Below are positions 51,595 through 61,160 of a stretch of 64,000 nt of DNA, in pieces. Both the position numbers and the translations under genes were made by a program. The stretch is from an uncultured Opitutaceae bacterium (GTDB lineage: Bacteria; Verrucomicrobiota; Verrucomicrobiia; Opitutales; Opitutaceae), in contig OX638348.1 in the NCBI GenBank assembly GCA_951813085.1, forward strand, positions 2,427,627 through 2,491,626, written 5' to 3'. A model generated the notes under the pieces. The model did no database searches, was not told the origin of the DNA, and saw only the letters and a program-made list of their open reading frames with translations. Every line of letters begins with the position of its first letter. Position 1 is the first letter of the stretch.

Positions 51595-52806
51595 CTAGCG
51601 CTGTGGCGGCAAGAAACTCGCCTGCGACACCTTGCCCAATCCTGAAGGGGACAAAACCGAGCGGCGTTTAGTAATCGTATCGAATAGTACGATACGCTCA
51701 GAAGAACCGTTTCTCCAGGTGTAAATCATGTGGCGTCCATCGTTGAGCCAGCAGGGCTGGATAGCGTCCCCAGGCTCATTCGAGAGAAACTCGCTTTTCC
51801 GTTGGCTGAAACTGTATACTGCGATTTGAAATTGAGAACCCACAGCTGCGGTAAAGGCTACCAAGTCCGAATTCACGTGATTCCAATCAGGTTCAGCGCA
51901 GTACCTGCTAATCTGCGTAGAAATATGGCTAAATTGCCCTCCGAAAGCGGGCCCTCGGTATAACGCTAATCCGCCATTTCGGTCCGAGGCGAACACCAGC
52001 TCCCTTCCATCGCTGGACCAGCAAGGCGTAGCTTCCAATCCGTCGGAATTGACCACGCGCTTCAATCCTCTGGCCAAGTTGGAGCCGACGTATACATCCG
52101 CATTGCCCGGACCGGTCAAGACTACCGCCATTCGAGATCCGTCGGGGCTGTAGCGGGCGCTCGTATTCGTTCCCTTGAAATTGACCATGACTTCCGATCG
52201 TTGCGCTCTCAGGTCGATTCGCCGAATGTTTGGAAAGCCTGATAAGTAGCTCGTGTAGACGATATAATTGCCATCTGGCGACCATCGAGGTCGCACTGCC
52301 TCAACTCCGTGGCTTGTGAGCCGTTGTCCTTCGCCGAATAGGAAATCGCGGTAGTATATTTCCATTCCTCTCCCCGTTTCCCCGACATAGGCGATCTTAC
52401 CGCCAAAGAAGCCACGCATCCCGCTCGTCTTGTATATCGCTCGATCCACAGCATTGAGCACTGCGTTGCGTTTAGAGGCGCCACGTACTTGTTCCACGTG
52501 CTCTCGCGCCGACGAAATTTTCAACGTCGCAGCGCTCGTTCCTATGGGCTGCACGTTAATGATGAATGACGCCTGTTGCACAGAGGTCACTACACGATAG
52601 CGCCCGTGGATATTGAATGCCGTTTTGAGAATTCCCAGGGTTTCGCTATCCTGCGACTGCACCACCACGGGTACGACTTCACGGCTGGCGTCGACGATGC
52701 CCACTCCTAGATCTCGGCTTTGCTGCGCTCGCAGCGAAACACTCATCGAGAAGACAAGGGACAGGACGGCGATTGATAGAGAGGTAATTTTAGTAGGTTT
52801 ATTCAT
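51595..52806 (-). CDS. tolB: Periplasmic TolB-like beta-propeller protein
   Basis: Part of the Tol-Pal envelope system. 403 residues with a signal peptide (LSIAVLSLVFSMSVSLRAQ). The N-terminal TolB domain (LKTAFNIHGRYRVVTS) is followed by WD40-like PD40 blades: VRPRWSPDGNYIVYTSYLSGFPNIRRIDL, ARYSPDGSRMAVVL and CWSSDGRELVFASDRNG. No tolA, tolR or pal is next to it. The promoter probably lies in the 124 bp shared with the divergent mrp gene. Confidence 0.88.
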   Translation of the reverse strand: MNKPTKITSLSIAVLSLVFSMSVSLRAQQSRDLGVGIVDASREVVPVVVQSQDSETLGILKTAFNIHGRYRVVTSVQQASFIINVQPIGTSAATLKISSAREHVEQVRGASKRNAVLNAVDRAIYKTSGMRGFFGGKIAYVGETGRGMEIYYRDFLFGEGQRLTSHGVEAVRPRWSPDGNYIVYTSYLSGFPNIRRIDLRAQRSEVMVNFKGTNTSARYSPDGSRMAVVLTGPGNADVYVGSNLARGLKRVVNSDGLEATPCWSSDGRELVFASDRNGGLALYRGPAFGGQFSHISTQISRYCAEPDWNHVNSDLVAFTAAVGSQFQIAVYSFSQRKSEFLSNEPGDAIQPCWLNDGRHMIYTWRNGSSERIVLFDTITKRRSVLSPSGLGKVSQASFLPPQR

Positions 52807-52930
52807 TCGCTTTTAGCCTGGACTTGACAGATCCTCGAATGTTTCAGGTTTCTATAGGGCTTATTCAAAATTCGTAGAACGAACGGTTCCCAAAGAAGAA
52901 AAGCGAACTATCCGCAAACATCAATAAACG

Positions 52931-53986
52931 GTGAGTAAAGAAGCTATCAAAAACGCCTTGTCGACGGTCAAGTACCCGGGATTCAGCCGGGATATCGTAT
53001 CCTTTGGCTTGGTACGATCTATAGATTTCGACAGCGGAAATGCGGTAATCGGAATATCGGTAACCACGAGCGATCATAGCGTAGCGGCAGAAATAAGAGA
53101 TGGTGTAGAAACAGCGCTCAAAGCTCTCGATGAAGTCGAATCGGTAGAGGTCAACGTGTCGCTATCTCCCGCGAAAAAGCCGGACGCTACCGGCGATTCC
53201 CCATCGGGCGTCGGAGCTGGAATTCCCGGGGTCAAGCACGTCATCGCAGTCGCCAGCGGCAAAGGAGGCGTTGGAAAATCCACTTTCTCATCCAATCTCG
53301 CCTGCGCGCTCGCCAAACAGCTATCCGCCGAGGGAAAACGCGTGGGATTGCTCGATTGCGACATCTATGGACCTTCTATCCCGCTAATGATGGGTGTCGG
53401 CGGGCGCCCCGAGATCGAAGACGAGTCAATTATTCCTCTGGAGAACCACGGAATCAAGATCATGTCGATGGGGTTTCTGATTGACGACGATACTCCCGTC
53501 GTTTGGCGGGGACCCATGATACAAAAGACGATCAATCAGTTCATCAACAACGTGAAATGGGGAGAGCTAGAGATCATAGTCGTCGATCTTCCTCCAGGCA
53601 CCGGAGATGCTCAGCTCTCACTCGCCCAGACCATACCACTCCGAGGGGCGGTTGTGGTGACCACGCCTCAACTGGCGGCCACCCAAGTCGCTAAACGCGG
53701 CGCCCGCATGCTGGAAAAAACCAATGTGCCAATCATTGGCGTCGCGGAGAACATGAGTTATTTGGAAGGTCCTGACGGAAGCAAGCAGCACATCTTTGGC
53801 CAAGGGGGCGGAGAGAAGACCGCGACCGACTTGAAGGTAGAATTCCTCGGCCAAATACCTTTAGATCCCGGAATTCGAGAAGCGGGCGACAACGGCGCCC
53901 CAATAGCGGTAGCGAATCCAGAATCCAGTTCATCGGAATCCTTTCACGCGATTGCGGCGAAACTGATAGAGCGAATCGGAAACTAA
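52931..53986 (+). CDS. mrp: Mrp/ApbC/NBP35-type Fe-S cluster carrier ATPase
   Basis: P-loop ATPase that carries and delivers Fe-S clusters. The 351 residues comprise an N-terminal DUF59/MIP18 domain (KEAIKNALSTVKYPGF, about 1-80), a linker, then the Mrp ATPase: deviant Walker A AVASGKGGVGKSTFSSNLA, LLDCDIYGPSIPLMMG, VVWRGPMIQKTINQF, VVDLPPGTGDAQLSLAQ. The CxxC dimer-interface cysteines common in other Mrp proteins are not evident. The start is GTG 52931. It is divergent from tolB. Confidence 0.92.
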   Translation: MSKEAIKNALSTVKYPGFSRDIVSFGLVRSIDFDSGNAVIGISVTTSDHSVAAEIRDGVETALKALDEVESVEVNVSLSPAKKPDATGDSPSGVGAGIPGVKHVIAVASGKGGVGKSTFSSNLACALAKQLSAEGKRVGLLDCDIYGPSIPLMMGVGGRPEIEDESIIPLENHGIKIMSMGFLIDDDTPVVWRGPMIQKTINQFINNVKWGELEIIVVDLPPGTGDAQLSLAQTIPLRGAVVVTTPQLAATQVAKRGARMLEKTNVPIIGVAENMSYLEGPDGSKQHIFGQGGGEKTATDLKVEFLGQIPLDPGIREAGDNGAPIAVANPESSSSESFHAIAAKLIERIGN

Positions 53987-54287
53987 TCCAGTCCATCGTA
54001 CCCACACGCATAGCTTCGAGGACACGGGTAACCTTAGCTGCAAAATCGCCACTCAATAGGGATTTTCCCGAACTAGAACGCATTTTAGCGTAAATTTTCG
54101 CAAAAATAGATTGGCAGCAGAGCCTGTGGCTACAGATTCGGGATTATCAGCGCAGCATCCTGAAATATCGCCTCCCGATCCTGTTTTAGGACATAACCAA
54201 TGCTGCCTCAACACTCCCGCAAATAATTGATCGCTTACATACTCCTTTCTCCAATGCAGCTCGCATTGAATGGGAAAGAAGCCTCCT
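53987..54287. other. Intergenic stretch without recognised content
   Basis: About 300 bp between mrp and a small hypothetical gene, lower in GC than the neighbouring genes. I see no convincing frame, RNA or repeat. Confidence 0.5.
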
Positions 54288-54530
54288 ATGTCGAAATCAG
54301 ACCCCCAATCCGGTGACCAGCACGAATTCGTTAAGCGTTCGAGCCTTTATCAAGAGTTTCTAGCGGAAAGAGAGGAAATCTTGAGATACAAGTGGCTCGA
54401 GTCGGAACGGTTGGGAAAGGATATTGGATTTGAACGGGCCCTGCTAGACTGGATCCGAAAGCATCGGGATGGCTGGCGCTCAGCGCACAGGAACAGCAAT
54501 CCAGGCGAGGCAGAGAGTAGCTCCGCCTAG
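54288..54530 (+). CDS. Conserved small hypothetical protein
   Basis: 80 residues from ATG 54288 (MSKSDPQSGDQHEF). The core EILRYKWLESERLGKDIGFERALLDWIRKHRDGW resembles a motif (YKWxES...GxDIG...A..DW..KHR..W) seen in short proteins of several phyla; its function is not known to me. An earlier in-frame start (54270) adds six residues. Convergent with rpmG; the terminator between them serves the minus strand. Confidence 0.65.
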   Translation: MSKSDPQSGDQHEFVKRSSLYQEFLAEREEILRYKWLESERLGKDIGFERALLDWIRKHRDGWRSAHRNSNPGEAESSSA

Positions 54531-54553
54531 GAGCCGCCCTCGCGAATCGCCCG

Positions 54554-54584
54554 CAAAAAAGCGACGCCGATTGAATGCGTCGCT
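54554..54584 (-). terminator. Rho-independent terminator after rpmG
   Basis: On the minus strand AGCGACGC, a nine-base loop and GCGTCGCT are followed by a T-run (the stem ends in CGCTTTTTTGCGG). It lies 50 bp downstream of the rpmG stop. Confidence 0.88.
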
Positions 54585-54633
54585 CGTTTCCTGAAGAGAG
54601 CAAGTCCTTCGATTCGTTGCTTTGCCCAGCCGT

Positions 54634-54801
54634 CTATTTAATCTCCCGGTGAAGCGTGTGGCGCTTCAAATGCGGATTGTACTTCTTCTTTTCGACGCGC
54701 TCAGTTTGCGTCTTCTTGTTTCGAGAGGACAGATAACGGGAAACCGATTTCCCTTCCGCTTTCGCCTCAGTGCATTCTAGAGTGATAACTTCGCGTGGCA
54801 T
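54634..54801 (-). CDS. rpmG: 50S ribosomal protein L33, zinc-free form
   Basis: A 55-residue ribosomal protein from ATG 54801 ([19 protein letters not shown]) to TAG 54634. The family core [34 protein letters not shown] is clear. The two CxxC pairs that bind zinc in one class of L33 are missing ([10 protein letters not shown] in place of KYCPxCxxHT), so this is the C-minus, zinc-independent class. A terminator follows. Confidence 0.95.
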   Translation of the reverse strand: MPREVITLECTEAKAEGKSVSRYLSSRNKKTQTERVEKKKYNPHLKRHTLHREIK

Positions 54802-54888
54802 AGTTCGTGAAAATTAGAAGCAAGCACGATCTAAGGTTCGAATCAGATTGCAACCGAAATATCCTAAAAAACGACGTTGCGTCCTGCT

Positions 54889-56247
54889 CTACCCGTCAAA
54901 TGGCTTATCCATCAATGGCAACGCAATCCCGTTTCGGAATACAGTAACTTGACCCGTGCTTGACGAGACAACGATCGACAAGCACTCCGCTGCGACTGAA
55001 ATCGCTGCCCCTGCGGCATGGCGGGATCCAAAACCGCTCGGTAGCGAGTGCAAGTAGTCGGGAGCGTGAATCAAGCTTCCCGCAGAAATAAGAACGCCAT
55101 CTCCTCGGATTACGAAGGCTCCATCCAATCCTGAGAACTCCTTGACGGTCTCGTCCATGAATGGGCTGAGAACGTTCCGATCCTCCTCCTTATAGCCGTG
55201 AAACGGATTCAGGACAAGTGGTTTGGTCATGGACTCTACACGCTTGGTAGCCCCCAATACGAACAAGGTTCCAACTGGACGGCTTTCCCTGCCCTCGACA
55301 GATAGCTCCATAGCGATTCCAATTACCCGTTCCAGCACCTCTGGCGATACGTCAGCGGGCAAGAAGTTCTCCTGATCCGCGAGCAAAGCGCGAAACTCAT
55401 TGCGCATGTCGATAACGACAACCGTGTCGAACTGGCCGCTGCTCGGAATCCCTCCGATGCAGCAAATCTTGTCGTTCACTCCAAAGATTCCTCGGGTGAT
55501 TCCAAGCAGGAACGCGGATCTCGCTTGCGCCAGTCGTCCTTTTGAAAAGGACCTCACTTGAATGATGTTGTCGAATGGCGAATCCTCGAAGTCGCCCTCC
55601 TTCGCTCGCTTCGTGACGAGAACGGTTTTAAATTCGCCCAGATCGTCTGGCGTTGAAATCGGGGCCGAAACGACCGTGTCCCCAAAAACGGCAATGGAAT
55701 CGCAACCTGCCCCCTTTGCGATTCGAATCGCCTCGCTAAACATCAAGGAATTGATCGAGCTACCACGCTGCTTCGAGGCGGCCCCTTGAATTCCGCCAAA
55801 TCCTAGCAGAAGACGCTCGCACAAAGAATTGGTATCCGGAGCGGCGATCAGGCTATCGATGAAGCTCTTGTCCTTTACGACGCGGGCTATGGCAGCCAAC
55901 ACGTTCAAGTAGTTCTTCGACTGTTCGCCGGCCAGCATCAACAGGATAAGATGGACCTTCTCTTCTTTTTTCGGGCCATCGTACTTGATTCCCTCCTTGC
56001 TTCGACCAATCGCGAACACATAGCGCCGATTCATCTTAACGCGCAAATGAGGCAATGCGACGCCATGAACCAGGTAAGTCGTCATCGTGTTCTCCTGTCG
56101 AAGCAGTCCTGGGAGCAGATTCTTTTTGCGGCTTAGATCCTTGAAACTCTCCGCCGACGCCTTGAGCAGCTCCTTGAGACAACCTTCTAAATTATCGCTT
56201 TCGAGCTCTAGTACGCGTTTTCTGGAGAAATATCTGTCTAGTCGCAT
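54889..56247 (-). CDS. PTS EIIA-like/diadenylate cyclase fusion protein
   Basis: 452 residues with three parts. Residues 1-150 resemble a PTS EIIA type-2 (PtsN) domain with the phosphorylatable His67 in the VHGVALPHLRV context. About 160-300 resembles the alpha/beta domain that precedes some cyclases (SEAIRIAKGAGCDSIAVFGDT). Residues 370-450 are a DAC domain: DGAFVI (DGA at 375) and SGFGSRHAAGAAIS, then VVSSSTGQVTVFRNG. It would make c-di-AMP from two ATP. The usual RHR is RHA here, so activity needs checking. It is soluble, with no transmembrane helices, unlike the CdaA type. Upstream neighbour nuoA. Confidence 0.82.
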   Translation of the reverse strand: MRLDRYFSRKRVLELESDNLEGCLKELLKASAESFKDLSRKKNLLPGLLRQENTMTTYLVHGVALPHLRVKMNRRYVFAIGRSKEGIKYDGPKKEEKVHLILLMLAGEQSKNYLNVLAAIARVVKDKSFIDSLIAAPDTNSLCERLLLGFGGIQGAASKQRGSSINSLMFSEAIRIAKGAGCDSIAVFGDTVVSAPISTPDDLGEFKTVLVTKRAKEGDFEDSPFDNIIQVRSFSKGRLAQARSAFLLGITRGIFGVNDKICCIGGIPSSGQFDTVVVIDMRNEFRALLADQENFLPADVSPEVLERVIGIAMELSVEGRESRPVGTLFVLGATKRVESMTKPLVLNPFHGYKEEDRNVLSPFMDETVKEFSGLDGAFVIRGDGVLISAGSLIHAPDYLHSLPSGFGSRHAAGAAISVAAECLSIVVSSSTGQVTVFRNGIALPLMDKPFDG

Positions 56248-56298
56248 TAAATCAATTTCGCAGGAAGATCAGCCGAACGCCCCGCTTTCCTCGCCCCG

Positions 56299-56673
56299 CT
56301 ATTTTTCCCATTCCAAGCCACCCTTCTTGATCTCATACACGAGCCCGACAACGAGCACCGTCAGGAAAAAGAGGATTGGCCCTAGTATCGGCAAGCTGTT
56401 GGCGATGAAATCCCGATAGACCAGGACCCAGGGAATGAGAAATAGCACCTCGATATCGAATAGGATAAAGAGCATCGCAGTGACGTAGAACTTAACCGAA
56501 AAACGCGTACTCGTCTTACCCTCCGACTTTACGCCGCACTCGTAGGCAGAGTTCTTAATGCTTCCTTTGGAGCCTCTTTGTCCAAAAAGATGGCTCGCTG
56601 TGATGATCGCTCCCGCTAATCCTGCGGCGAATGCGATCTGAACCAGAACGGGAGCGAAACTAGATACCTCCAT
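56299..56673 (-). CDS. nuoA: NADH-quinone oxidoreductase subunit A
   Basis: 124 residues with three transmembrane helices (VLVQIAFAAGLAGAIITASHLFG, KFYVTAMLFILFDIEVLFLIPWVLVY, ILFFLTVLVVGLVYEIKKG). The loop Cys of the switch region (NSAYECGVKSEG) and the FDIEV acidic motif are intact. It stands alone: no nuoB or other complex I gene is next to it, so it may be a separated member of a split nuo cluster. Confidence 0.93.
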   Translation of the reverse strand: MEVSSFAPVLVQIAFAAGLAGAIITASHLFGQRGSKGSIKNSAYECGVKSEGKTSTRFSVKFYVTAMLFILFDIEVLFLIPWVLVYRDFIANSLPILGPILFFLTVLVVGLVYEIKKGGLEWEK

Positions 56674-56802
56674 GGCAACAATAACTTTTCAATAGAATGG
56701 CAATTTCAAGGCAAATCAAATGAGGTTCGCAAATTCCACGTCTATGGCGAGCAGCGATCCGTTTCGATGGGGCCAACACGCAACCAAGATCCAAGTTAAA
56801 AC

Positions 56803-56832
56803 AAAAAAAGCGAGCCCAGAATTGGACTCGCC
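56803..56832 (-). terminator. Rho-independent terminator after rpsA
   Basis: On the minus strand GCGAGTCC, loop AATTCT, GGGCTCGC, then a run of seven T. It lies about 30 bp after the rpsA stop. Confidence 0.9.
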
Positions 56833-56863
56833 TTTGAAAAAGTAGTTAATCGCAGAATACAGC

Positions 56864-58525
56864 CTACTTGGTGGCTTGGTCAAGAATATCGCCAAGATTC
56901 ATCAAGTCGCCGCCGTCCTTCATACTGTCGTATGTTTGAGTTTCCGATGCGAGTTGCTCTTCATCGTAATTAGCCGCCTTGATACTGAGACCAATACGAC
57001 GTTCTTCACGATCAATCTTAATGACGCGAGCAATGACCTCATCGCCCATATTCAAGATATCCTTGATCTTTTCAATGCGCTGCTCTTCGCTGATCTGGCT
57101 AATATGAACCAGTCCATCTATATGGTCTTGCAGTTCGACAAACGCTCCGAATGAAGTGATCTTCGATACGACGCCCGTAACCACGTCTCCGATACGGAAT
57201 CGTCCGTCGATATCCGCCCAAGGATCTTCAGCAAGTTGCTTCATTCCAAGCGAAATGCGCTGATTCGACGTATCTACATCCAATACGATCGCATCAATTT
57301 CATCACTCTTCTTTAGGACTTCGCTTGGATGATTGATTTTCCGCGTCCAGGACATATCCGAAACGTGAACCATTCCATCGATGCCTTCCTCGAGCTCGAT
57401 AAACGCTCCGTAGGTAGTGATGTTGCGAACCTTGCCATGGACATGGGCGCCGACCGGGTAGTTGTGCACCACCATATCCCACGGATTCGGATCCAGCTGA
57501 CGGATTCCCAATGAGATTTTCTCTTCATCCTTTTGAATACCGAGAACCACTGCCTCCACGTCATCGCCTACTCGGAGCACCTCGCTCGGCTTGGTGATGC
57601 GCTTTGTCCAGGACATTTCAGTTACGTGAACCAGTCCTTCGACTCCTTCCTCGATCTCAATGAACGCTCCGTAAGGCACAAGGTTGACCACCTTGCCCGA
57701 AACGTGGGCGCCGATTGGATACTTGTTCTCGATGCTCTCCCAAGGATTCGATTTAGTCTGCTTGAGCCCTAAGGAAACGCGTTCTTTCTCGCGATTGATC
57801 TCGATGATCATCACATCGATCTCCTCACCCTGCTTGAGCATTTCGCTAGGATGCGAGATGCGTCCCCAGCTCATGTCCGTGATGTGCAAAAGCCCATCCA
57901 TTCCGTCGAGATCGATGAAGGCTCCAAAGTCGGTGATGTTCTTGACGATCCCCTTGACGAGGTCGCCTGGATTAATCTTATCCAGCAGATCGCGACGCTT
58001 GGAAGCGCGCTGCTCCTCGATCAGCTCACGGCGCGATAGAACAATGTTCTTACGCTCCAAATTAATTTTGAGAACCTTGTAGTCGTAGGTCTGACCGACG
58101 TACTGGTCCAAATTCTTAGGCGGCTGAACATCGATATGCGACGCAGGCAAGAACGCGTCTACGCCCATCGCTACAATAAGGCCACCCTTGACCTTGGCCT
58201 TTACGCGGCCTTGGACAATAGAACCTTCCTCGCACTTCGTGATGATATTCTCCCAATTCTTCTTTTGCTCCGCCTTGTCGAACGACAGCACCGGATTGCC
58301 ATCGCGATCTTCCAGCTTCTCGAGGTAGATCTCGATCTCCTCTCCTATTTGCAGATCGCCGAGATCCGCGAACTCGGACGCGGAGATGAGGCCTTCGGAT
58401 TTGCCGCCAATATCGACTACGACTTCGATCTGACGAATTTCAGTTACAGTGCCCTTGATAATCGAACCTTCTTTCAGCTTGTCGAAGGTGGTTTGGGCCA
58501 GAAGTTCTTCCATTATAGAACTCAT
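56864..58525 (-). CDS. rpsA: 30S ribosomal protein S1
   Basis: Binds mRNA leaders on the 30S subunit. The frame has about 553 residues with six S1 (OB-fold) repeats, such as GSIIKGTVTEIRQIEVVVDIGGKSEG, VTDFGAFIDLDGMDGLLHITDMSW, VPYGAFIEIEEGVEGLVHVTEMSW and ITTYGAFIELEEGIDGMVHVSDMSW. Three possible ATG starts (58540, 58525, 58513) have no Shine-Dalgarno sequence, as is common for S1; 58525 (MSSIMEELL) is my choice. The 237 bp upstream leader to hisG is long enough for autoregulation. A terminator follows. Confidence 0.96.
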   Translation of the reverse strand: MSSIMEELLAQTTFDKLKEGSIIKGTVTEIRQIEVVVDIGGKSEGLISASEFADLGDLQIGEEIEIYLEKLEDRDGNPVLSFDKAEQKKNWENIITKCEEGSIVQGRVKAKVKGGLIVAMGVDAFLPASHIDVQPPKNLDQYVGQTYDYKVLKINLERKNIVLSRRELIEEQRASKRRDLLDKINPGDLVKGIVKNITDFGAFIDLDGMDGLLHITDMSWGRISHPSEMLKQGEEIDVMIIEINREKERVSLGLKQTKSNPWESIENKYPIGAHVSGKVVNLVPYGAFIEIEEGVEGLVHVTEMSWTKRITKPSEVLRVGDDVEAVVLGIQKDEEKISLGIRQLDPNPWDMVVHNYPVGAHVHGKVRNITTYGAFIELEEGIDGMVHVSDMSWTRKINHPSEVLKKSDEIDAIVLDVDTSNQRISLGMKQLAEDPWADIDGRFRIGDVVTGVVSKITSFGAFVELQDHIDGLVHISQISEEQRIEKIKDILNMGDEVIARVIKIDREERRIGLSIKAANYDEEQLASETQTYDSMKDGGDLMNLGDILDQATK

Positions 58526-58777
58526 GATGCATGTGGCCAAGCGGTTCGAGAGCGCTTCCGAAAGTCTCGACCTGCTGGTCTTTGGTAGGTCGCTCGATGA
58601 GCAACGGTGTTAGAATTATAAGGGCCCGTTCGGAAGCGTCGCGGCAGAACGAGCGGTTGAAAGGCGCCGCAAGGGTGGTGCAATCTGCACCTTTAACTAT
58701 CCGGAGCAAGCGAAAACCGCCTTTACCTGACAATATAATTAGCCATTCGACGCCAAGGCTTCCAGCCTAAAGGAAAT

Positions 58778-59698
58778 CTAGTAGACAACCTTGTTAAGCG
58801 GGTACTCGATTATGCCTTCTGCGCCGCGCTCTTTTAGCTGGGGAATGATGTCCCGGACGTCGCTTTCGCACAGTATTACCTCGACTGCCGACCAGCCGTC
58901 GTCGGTAAGTCGATTCACCGTTGGATTTCGCAAGGAAGGCAGTATTTCCAAAATTCCCCCCAGGCTAGACTTCGGAGCATTCAGCTTAAGCCCAACCTTG
59001 TCTGAAGCTTCCAGCGCCGCCTCGAGCATCATAGCGATATTCTCAATCTTCTGACGCTTTACCGGATTGGCCCAAGCTTGCTTATTAGCGATGAGCTTCG
59101 TGTTCGTCTTGAGAAGCGTCTCCACGATTCTAAGCTTGTTCGCGATCAACGAGTTCCCTGTTTCAGTAAGGTCCACGATGGCATCGACCATATCTGGCAC
59201 CTTGACCTCGGTCGCGCCCCAAGAAAACTCAACCTCTGCCTCTACCCCTTTATCCTCCAAGAACTTACGCGTTAGATTGACCACTTCAGTGGCAATGCGC
59301 TTCCCCTGAAGATCTTGAACCGTCTGTATCGGCGAGTCCTCTGGAACCGCGAGGACCCAATACGAAGGGCGGTTGGATGCACGGCTATAAACGAGGTCGC
59401 AGACCTCTACCACATCGGACCCATTCTCTACGACCCAATCGTATCCACAAAGTCCCACATCGAAGAAACCATGGTCTACATAGCGACTAATCTCTTGGCT
59501 CCGCACAAAGCGGCCTTCCACTTCACGATCGTCTATGCTCGGCTTGTATGATCGAGAACTCTTTTGAATCTTCCAACCCGCTTTGGCAAATAGACGGATT
59601 GTCGCTTCCTCCAGACTGCCTTTGGGCAATCCAAACATAACTGTCGGCTCATTTTCTGACACGTATGACCTCGAAATCCATGGATCACTCTGGCGCAA
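58778..59698 (-). CDS. hisG: ATP phosphoribosyltransferase, long form
   Basis: First, feedback-controlled step of histidine synthesis. The 306 residues show the catalytic part ([72 protein letters not shown]) and a C-terminal ACT-like regulatory domain ([38 protein letters not shown]), so it is the HisG-L form that works without HisZ. The first 12 residues are unlike the family; a GTG 12 codons on ([10 protein letters not shown]) is a possible start. No other his gene is adjacent. Confidence 0.94.
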   Translation of the reverse strand: MRQSDPWISRSYVSENEPTVMFGLPKGSLEEATIRLFAKAGWKIQKSSRSYKPSIDDREVEGRFVRSQEISRYVDHGFFDVGLCGYDWVVENGSDVVEVCDLVYSRASNRPSYWVLAVPEDSPIQTVQDLQGKRIATEVVNLTRKFLEDKGVEAEVEFSWGATEVKVPDMVDAIVDLTETGNSLIANKLRIVETLLKTNTKLIANKQAWANPVKRQKIENIAMMLEAALEASDKVGLKLNAPKSSLGGILEILPSLRNPTVNRLTDDGWSAVEVILCESDVRDIIPQLKERGAEGIIEYPLNKVVY

Positions 59699-59725
59699 GC
59701 CTAATCGTGAGTCCTTTTATGTCTT

Positions 59726-59786
59726 GTTTTACATTTTTACATTTTTACATTTTACAATTAGCCTATTAACAATTGTGAATAATGCG
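59726..59786. promoter_or_regulatory. TTTTTACA tandem repeats in the hisG/regulator promoter region
   Basis: TACA boxes recur at 59729, 59737, 59745 and 59752 within a T-rich tract (period 8, 8, 7), followed by two ACAATT copies around CCTATTAA. The stretch lies upstream of divergent hisG and the response regulator gene. It is probably an AT-rich promoter or regulator-binding site; which regulator is unknown. Confidence 0.4.
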
Positions 59787-59894
59787 TACGCGGGCTCACC
59801 CTGGTCGGAACCTTACGCCTCTGAGCTACGATATACGCGTAAAAACTTGTTCTATATCCTATTCACAAAGATCTTTTTTTAACAAATCATCATT

Positions 59895-60647
59895 ATGCCT
59901 AGTAAACCAAGGCCATTGGTATTGATCGTCGAAGACGAAGCTGAACTCGCTAACGTTATCGCGGAGCATCTCGAAGCCGCGGGCATGCAGACGCAAATTT
60001 GCAACCGCTGCGCCCTCGCGATGCGATTCCTCAAGAATAACTTCGCCAATATTATACTGCTGGACTTAACGCTTCCCGACCAAAACGGATTCGCGTTCAT
60101 GGAAGATCTCAAGCGGGAGGACATCAATATTCCCACCATATTCCTTACCGGGAACGATTCGGAGATTTCAAAAGTGAAAGGACTTGAGCTCGGAGCGGAC
60201 GACTACGTAACGAAGCCGTTCAGCGCGCCTGAGCTCGTAGCGCGCATCCACGCGGTGCTTCGTCGCGCGGAGGTGGCCAACGACTTCAACGTGACGAAGA
60301 ACGTCAAGCTCACCGATTCGCCATTCGTCTTCAATTCGGCATCGGTCAACCCAACGACTATGGAGATCACATTTGTGGACGGTGAAGTGGTAACGATTGG
60401 GCGAAAGGAAATCGGCATCCTCTCCTATTTCCACAACAATCCCGAAACCATTATCACGCGAAAGAATCTCATCCATTCAGTCTGGGGAATTCATGCGGAT
60501 ATTCGAAGTCGCTCGCTTGACCAGTACATCGTGAAGATCCGTGACTTGTTCAAGCGCAAGGAGGTTCCACTAGACAATCTCAAGACGATTCACGGCATCG
60601 GTTATCAGTACGAGCCCTTTAAGGCGGTAGAACCCTCAGCTACCTGA
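59895..60647 (+). CDS. OmpR/PhoB-family response regulator
   Basis: 250 residues. The receiver domain (1-120) has the acidic pair in IVEDEAE, the phospho-Asp in ILLDLTLPDQNGF, the Thr switch in IFLTGNDSE and Lys in YVTKPFSAPEL. The winged-helix DNA-binding domain (about 140-240) has IGRKEIGILSYFHNNPETIITRKNLIHSVWG, SRSLDQYIVKIRDLFKRK and TIHGIGYQYEP. No histidine kinase gene is adjacent, so it is an orphan regulator here. Confidence 0.95.
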   Translation: MPSKPRPLVLIVEDEAELANVIAEHLEAAGMQTQICNRCALAMRFLKNNFANIILLDLTLPDQNGFAFMEDLKREDINIPTIFLTGNDSEISKVKGLELGADDYVTKPFSAPELVARIHAVLRRAEVANDFNVTKNVKLTDSPFVFNSASVNPTTMEITFVDGEVVTIGRKEIGILSYFHNNPETIITRKNLIHSVWGIHADIRSRSLDQYIVKIRDLFKRKEVPLDNLKTIHGIGYQYEPFKAVEPSAT

Positions 60648-60697
60648 GTCAGGTCAGTTGCTAACGACCTGGATTAATTGACTTGAGACCCAATTTT

Positions 60698-60949
60698 CTA
60701 GGAACCCCGCATAAATACTCGGCTTCCAATTGAGTTTCCTCCCGCATTATGCCGGGCAGCTGTTCGCATATCCGTCTCTGAATGACCGGAGGACAGAGCG
60801 CCTTCCCCAAGTGATACACTAGATGGCCTGCTCCCAAAATGGACCCCTTCTTCATTTTGATAACCTTCGGGAGCTCTCTCTACATTAATAAAAAGAGAGA
60901 CGATTCCGGCTAGAGCCAAAAGCCCAAAAACTGCTAGAAAAACTACCAT
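60698..60949 (-). CDS. Possible small membrane protein
   Basis: 83 codons with an N-terminal transmembrane helix (MVVFLAVFGLLALAGIVSLFINV) and a polar tail. A second frame (60855 to 60661, MKKGSILGAGHLVYHLG...) overlaps most of the tail and looks at least as protein-like (CPPVIQRRICEQLPGIMREE), so either only one is real or a frameshift joins them. No family is recognised. Confidence 0.35.
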   Translation of the reverse strand: MVVFLAVFGLLALAGIVSLFINVERAPEGYQNEEGVHFGSRPSSVSLGEGALSSGHSETDMRTAARHNAGGNSIGSRVFMRGS

Positions 60950-61160
60950 TCTATCAGGATCGTCTGGTCCGTGGGGTTCTGAAGTAACATAAGCGAAGAG
61001 GACAGAATAGGCATTGAAGCCGCTTGCTGCCCTCGAAAACTAGATTGAAACTGATAAGCACCCTACTCATGTTATCAACTTGGGACACCAGTTTTTCCCG
61101 TTTGTTACGTTATTTTTACAAAATATGAGCGAAGCTACGTAACGTTTGATCAAGAAATCA

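Noticed and set aside
59726..59760. CRISPR-like array from the repeated TTTTTACA units
   Set aside because: Units are only 8 bp with no spacers, and no cas genes are in the window.
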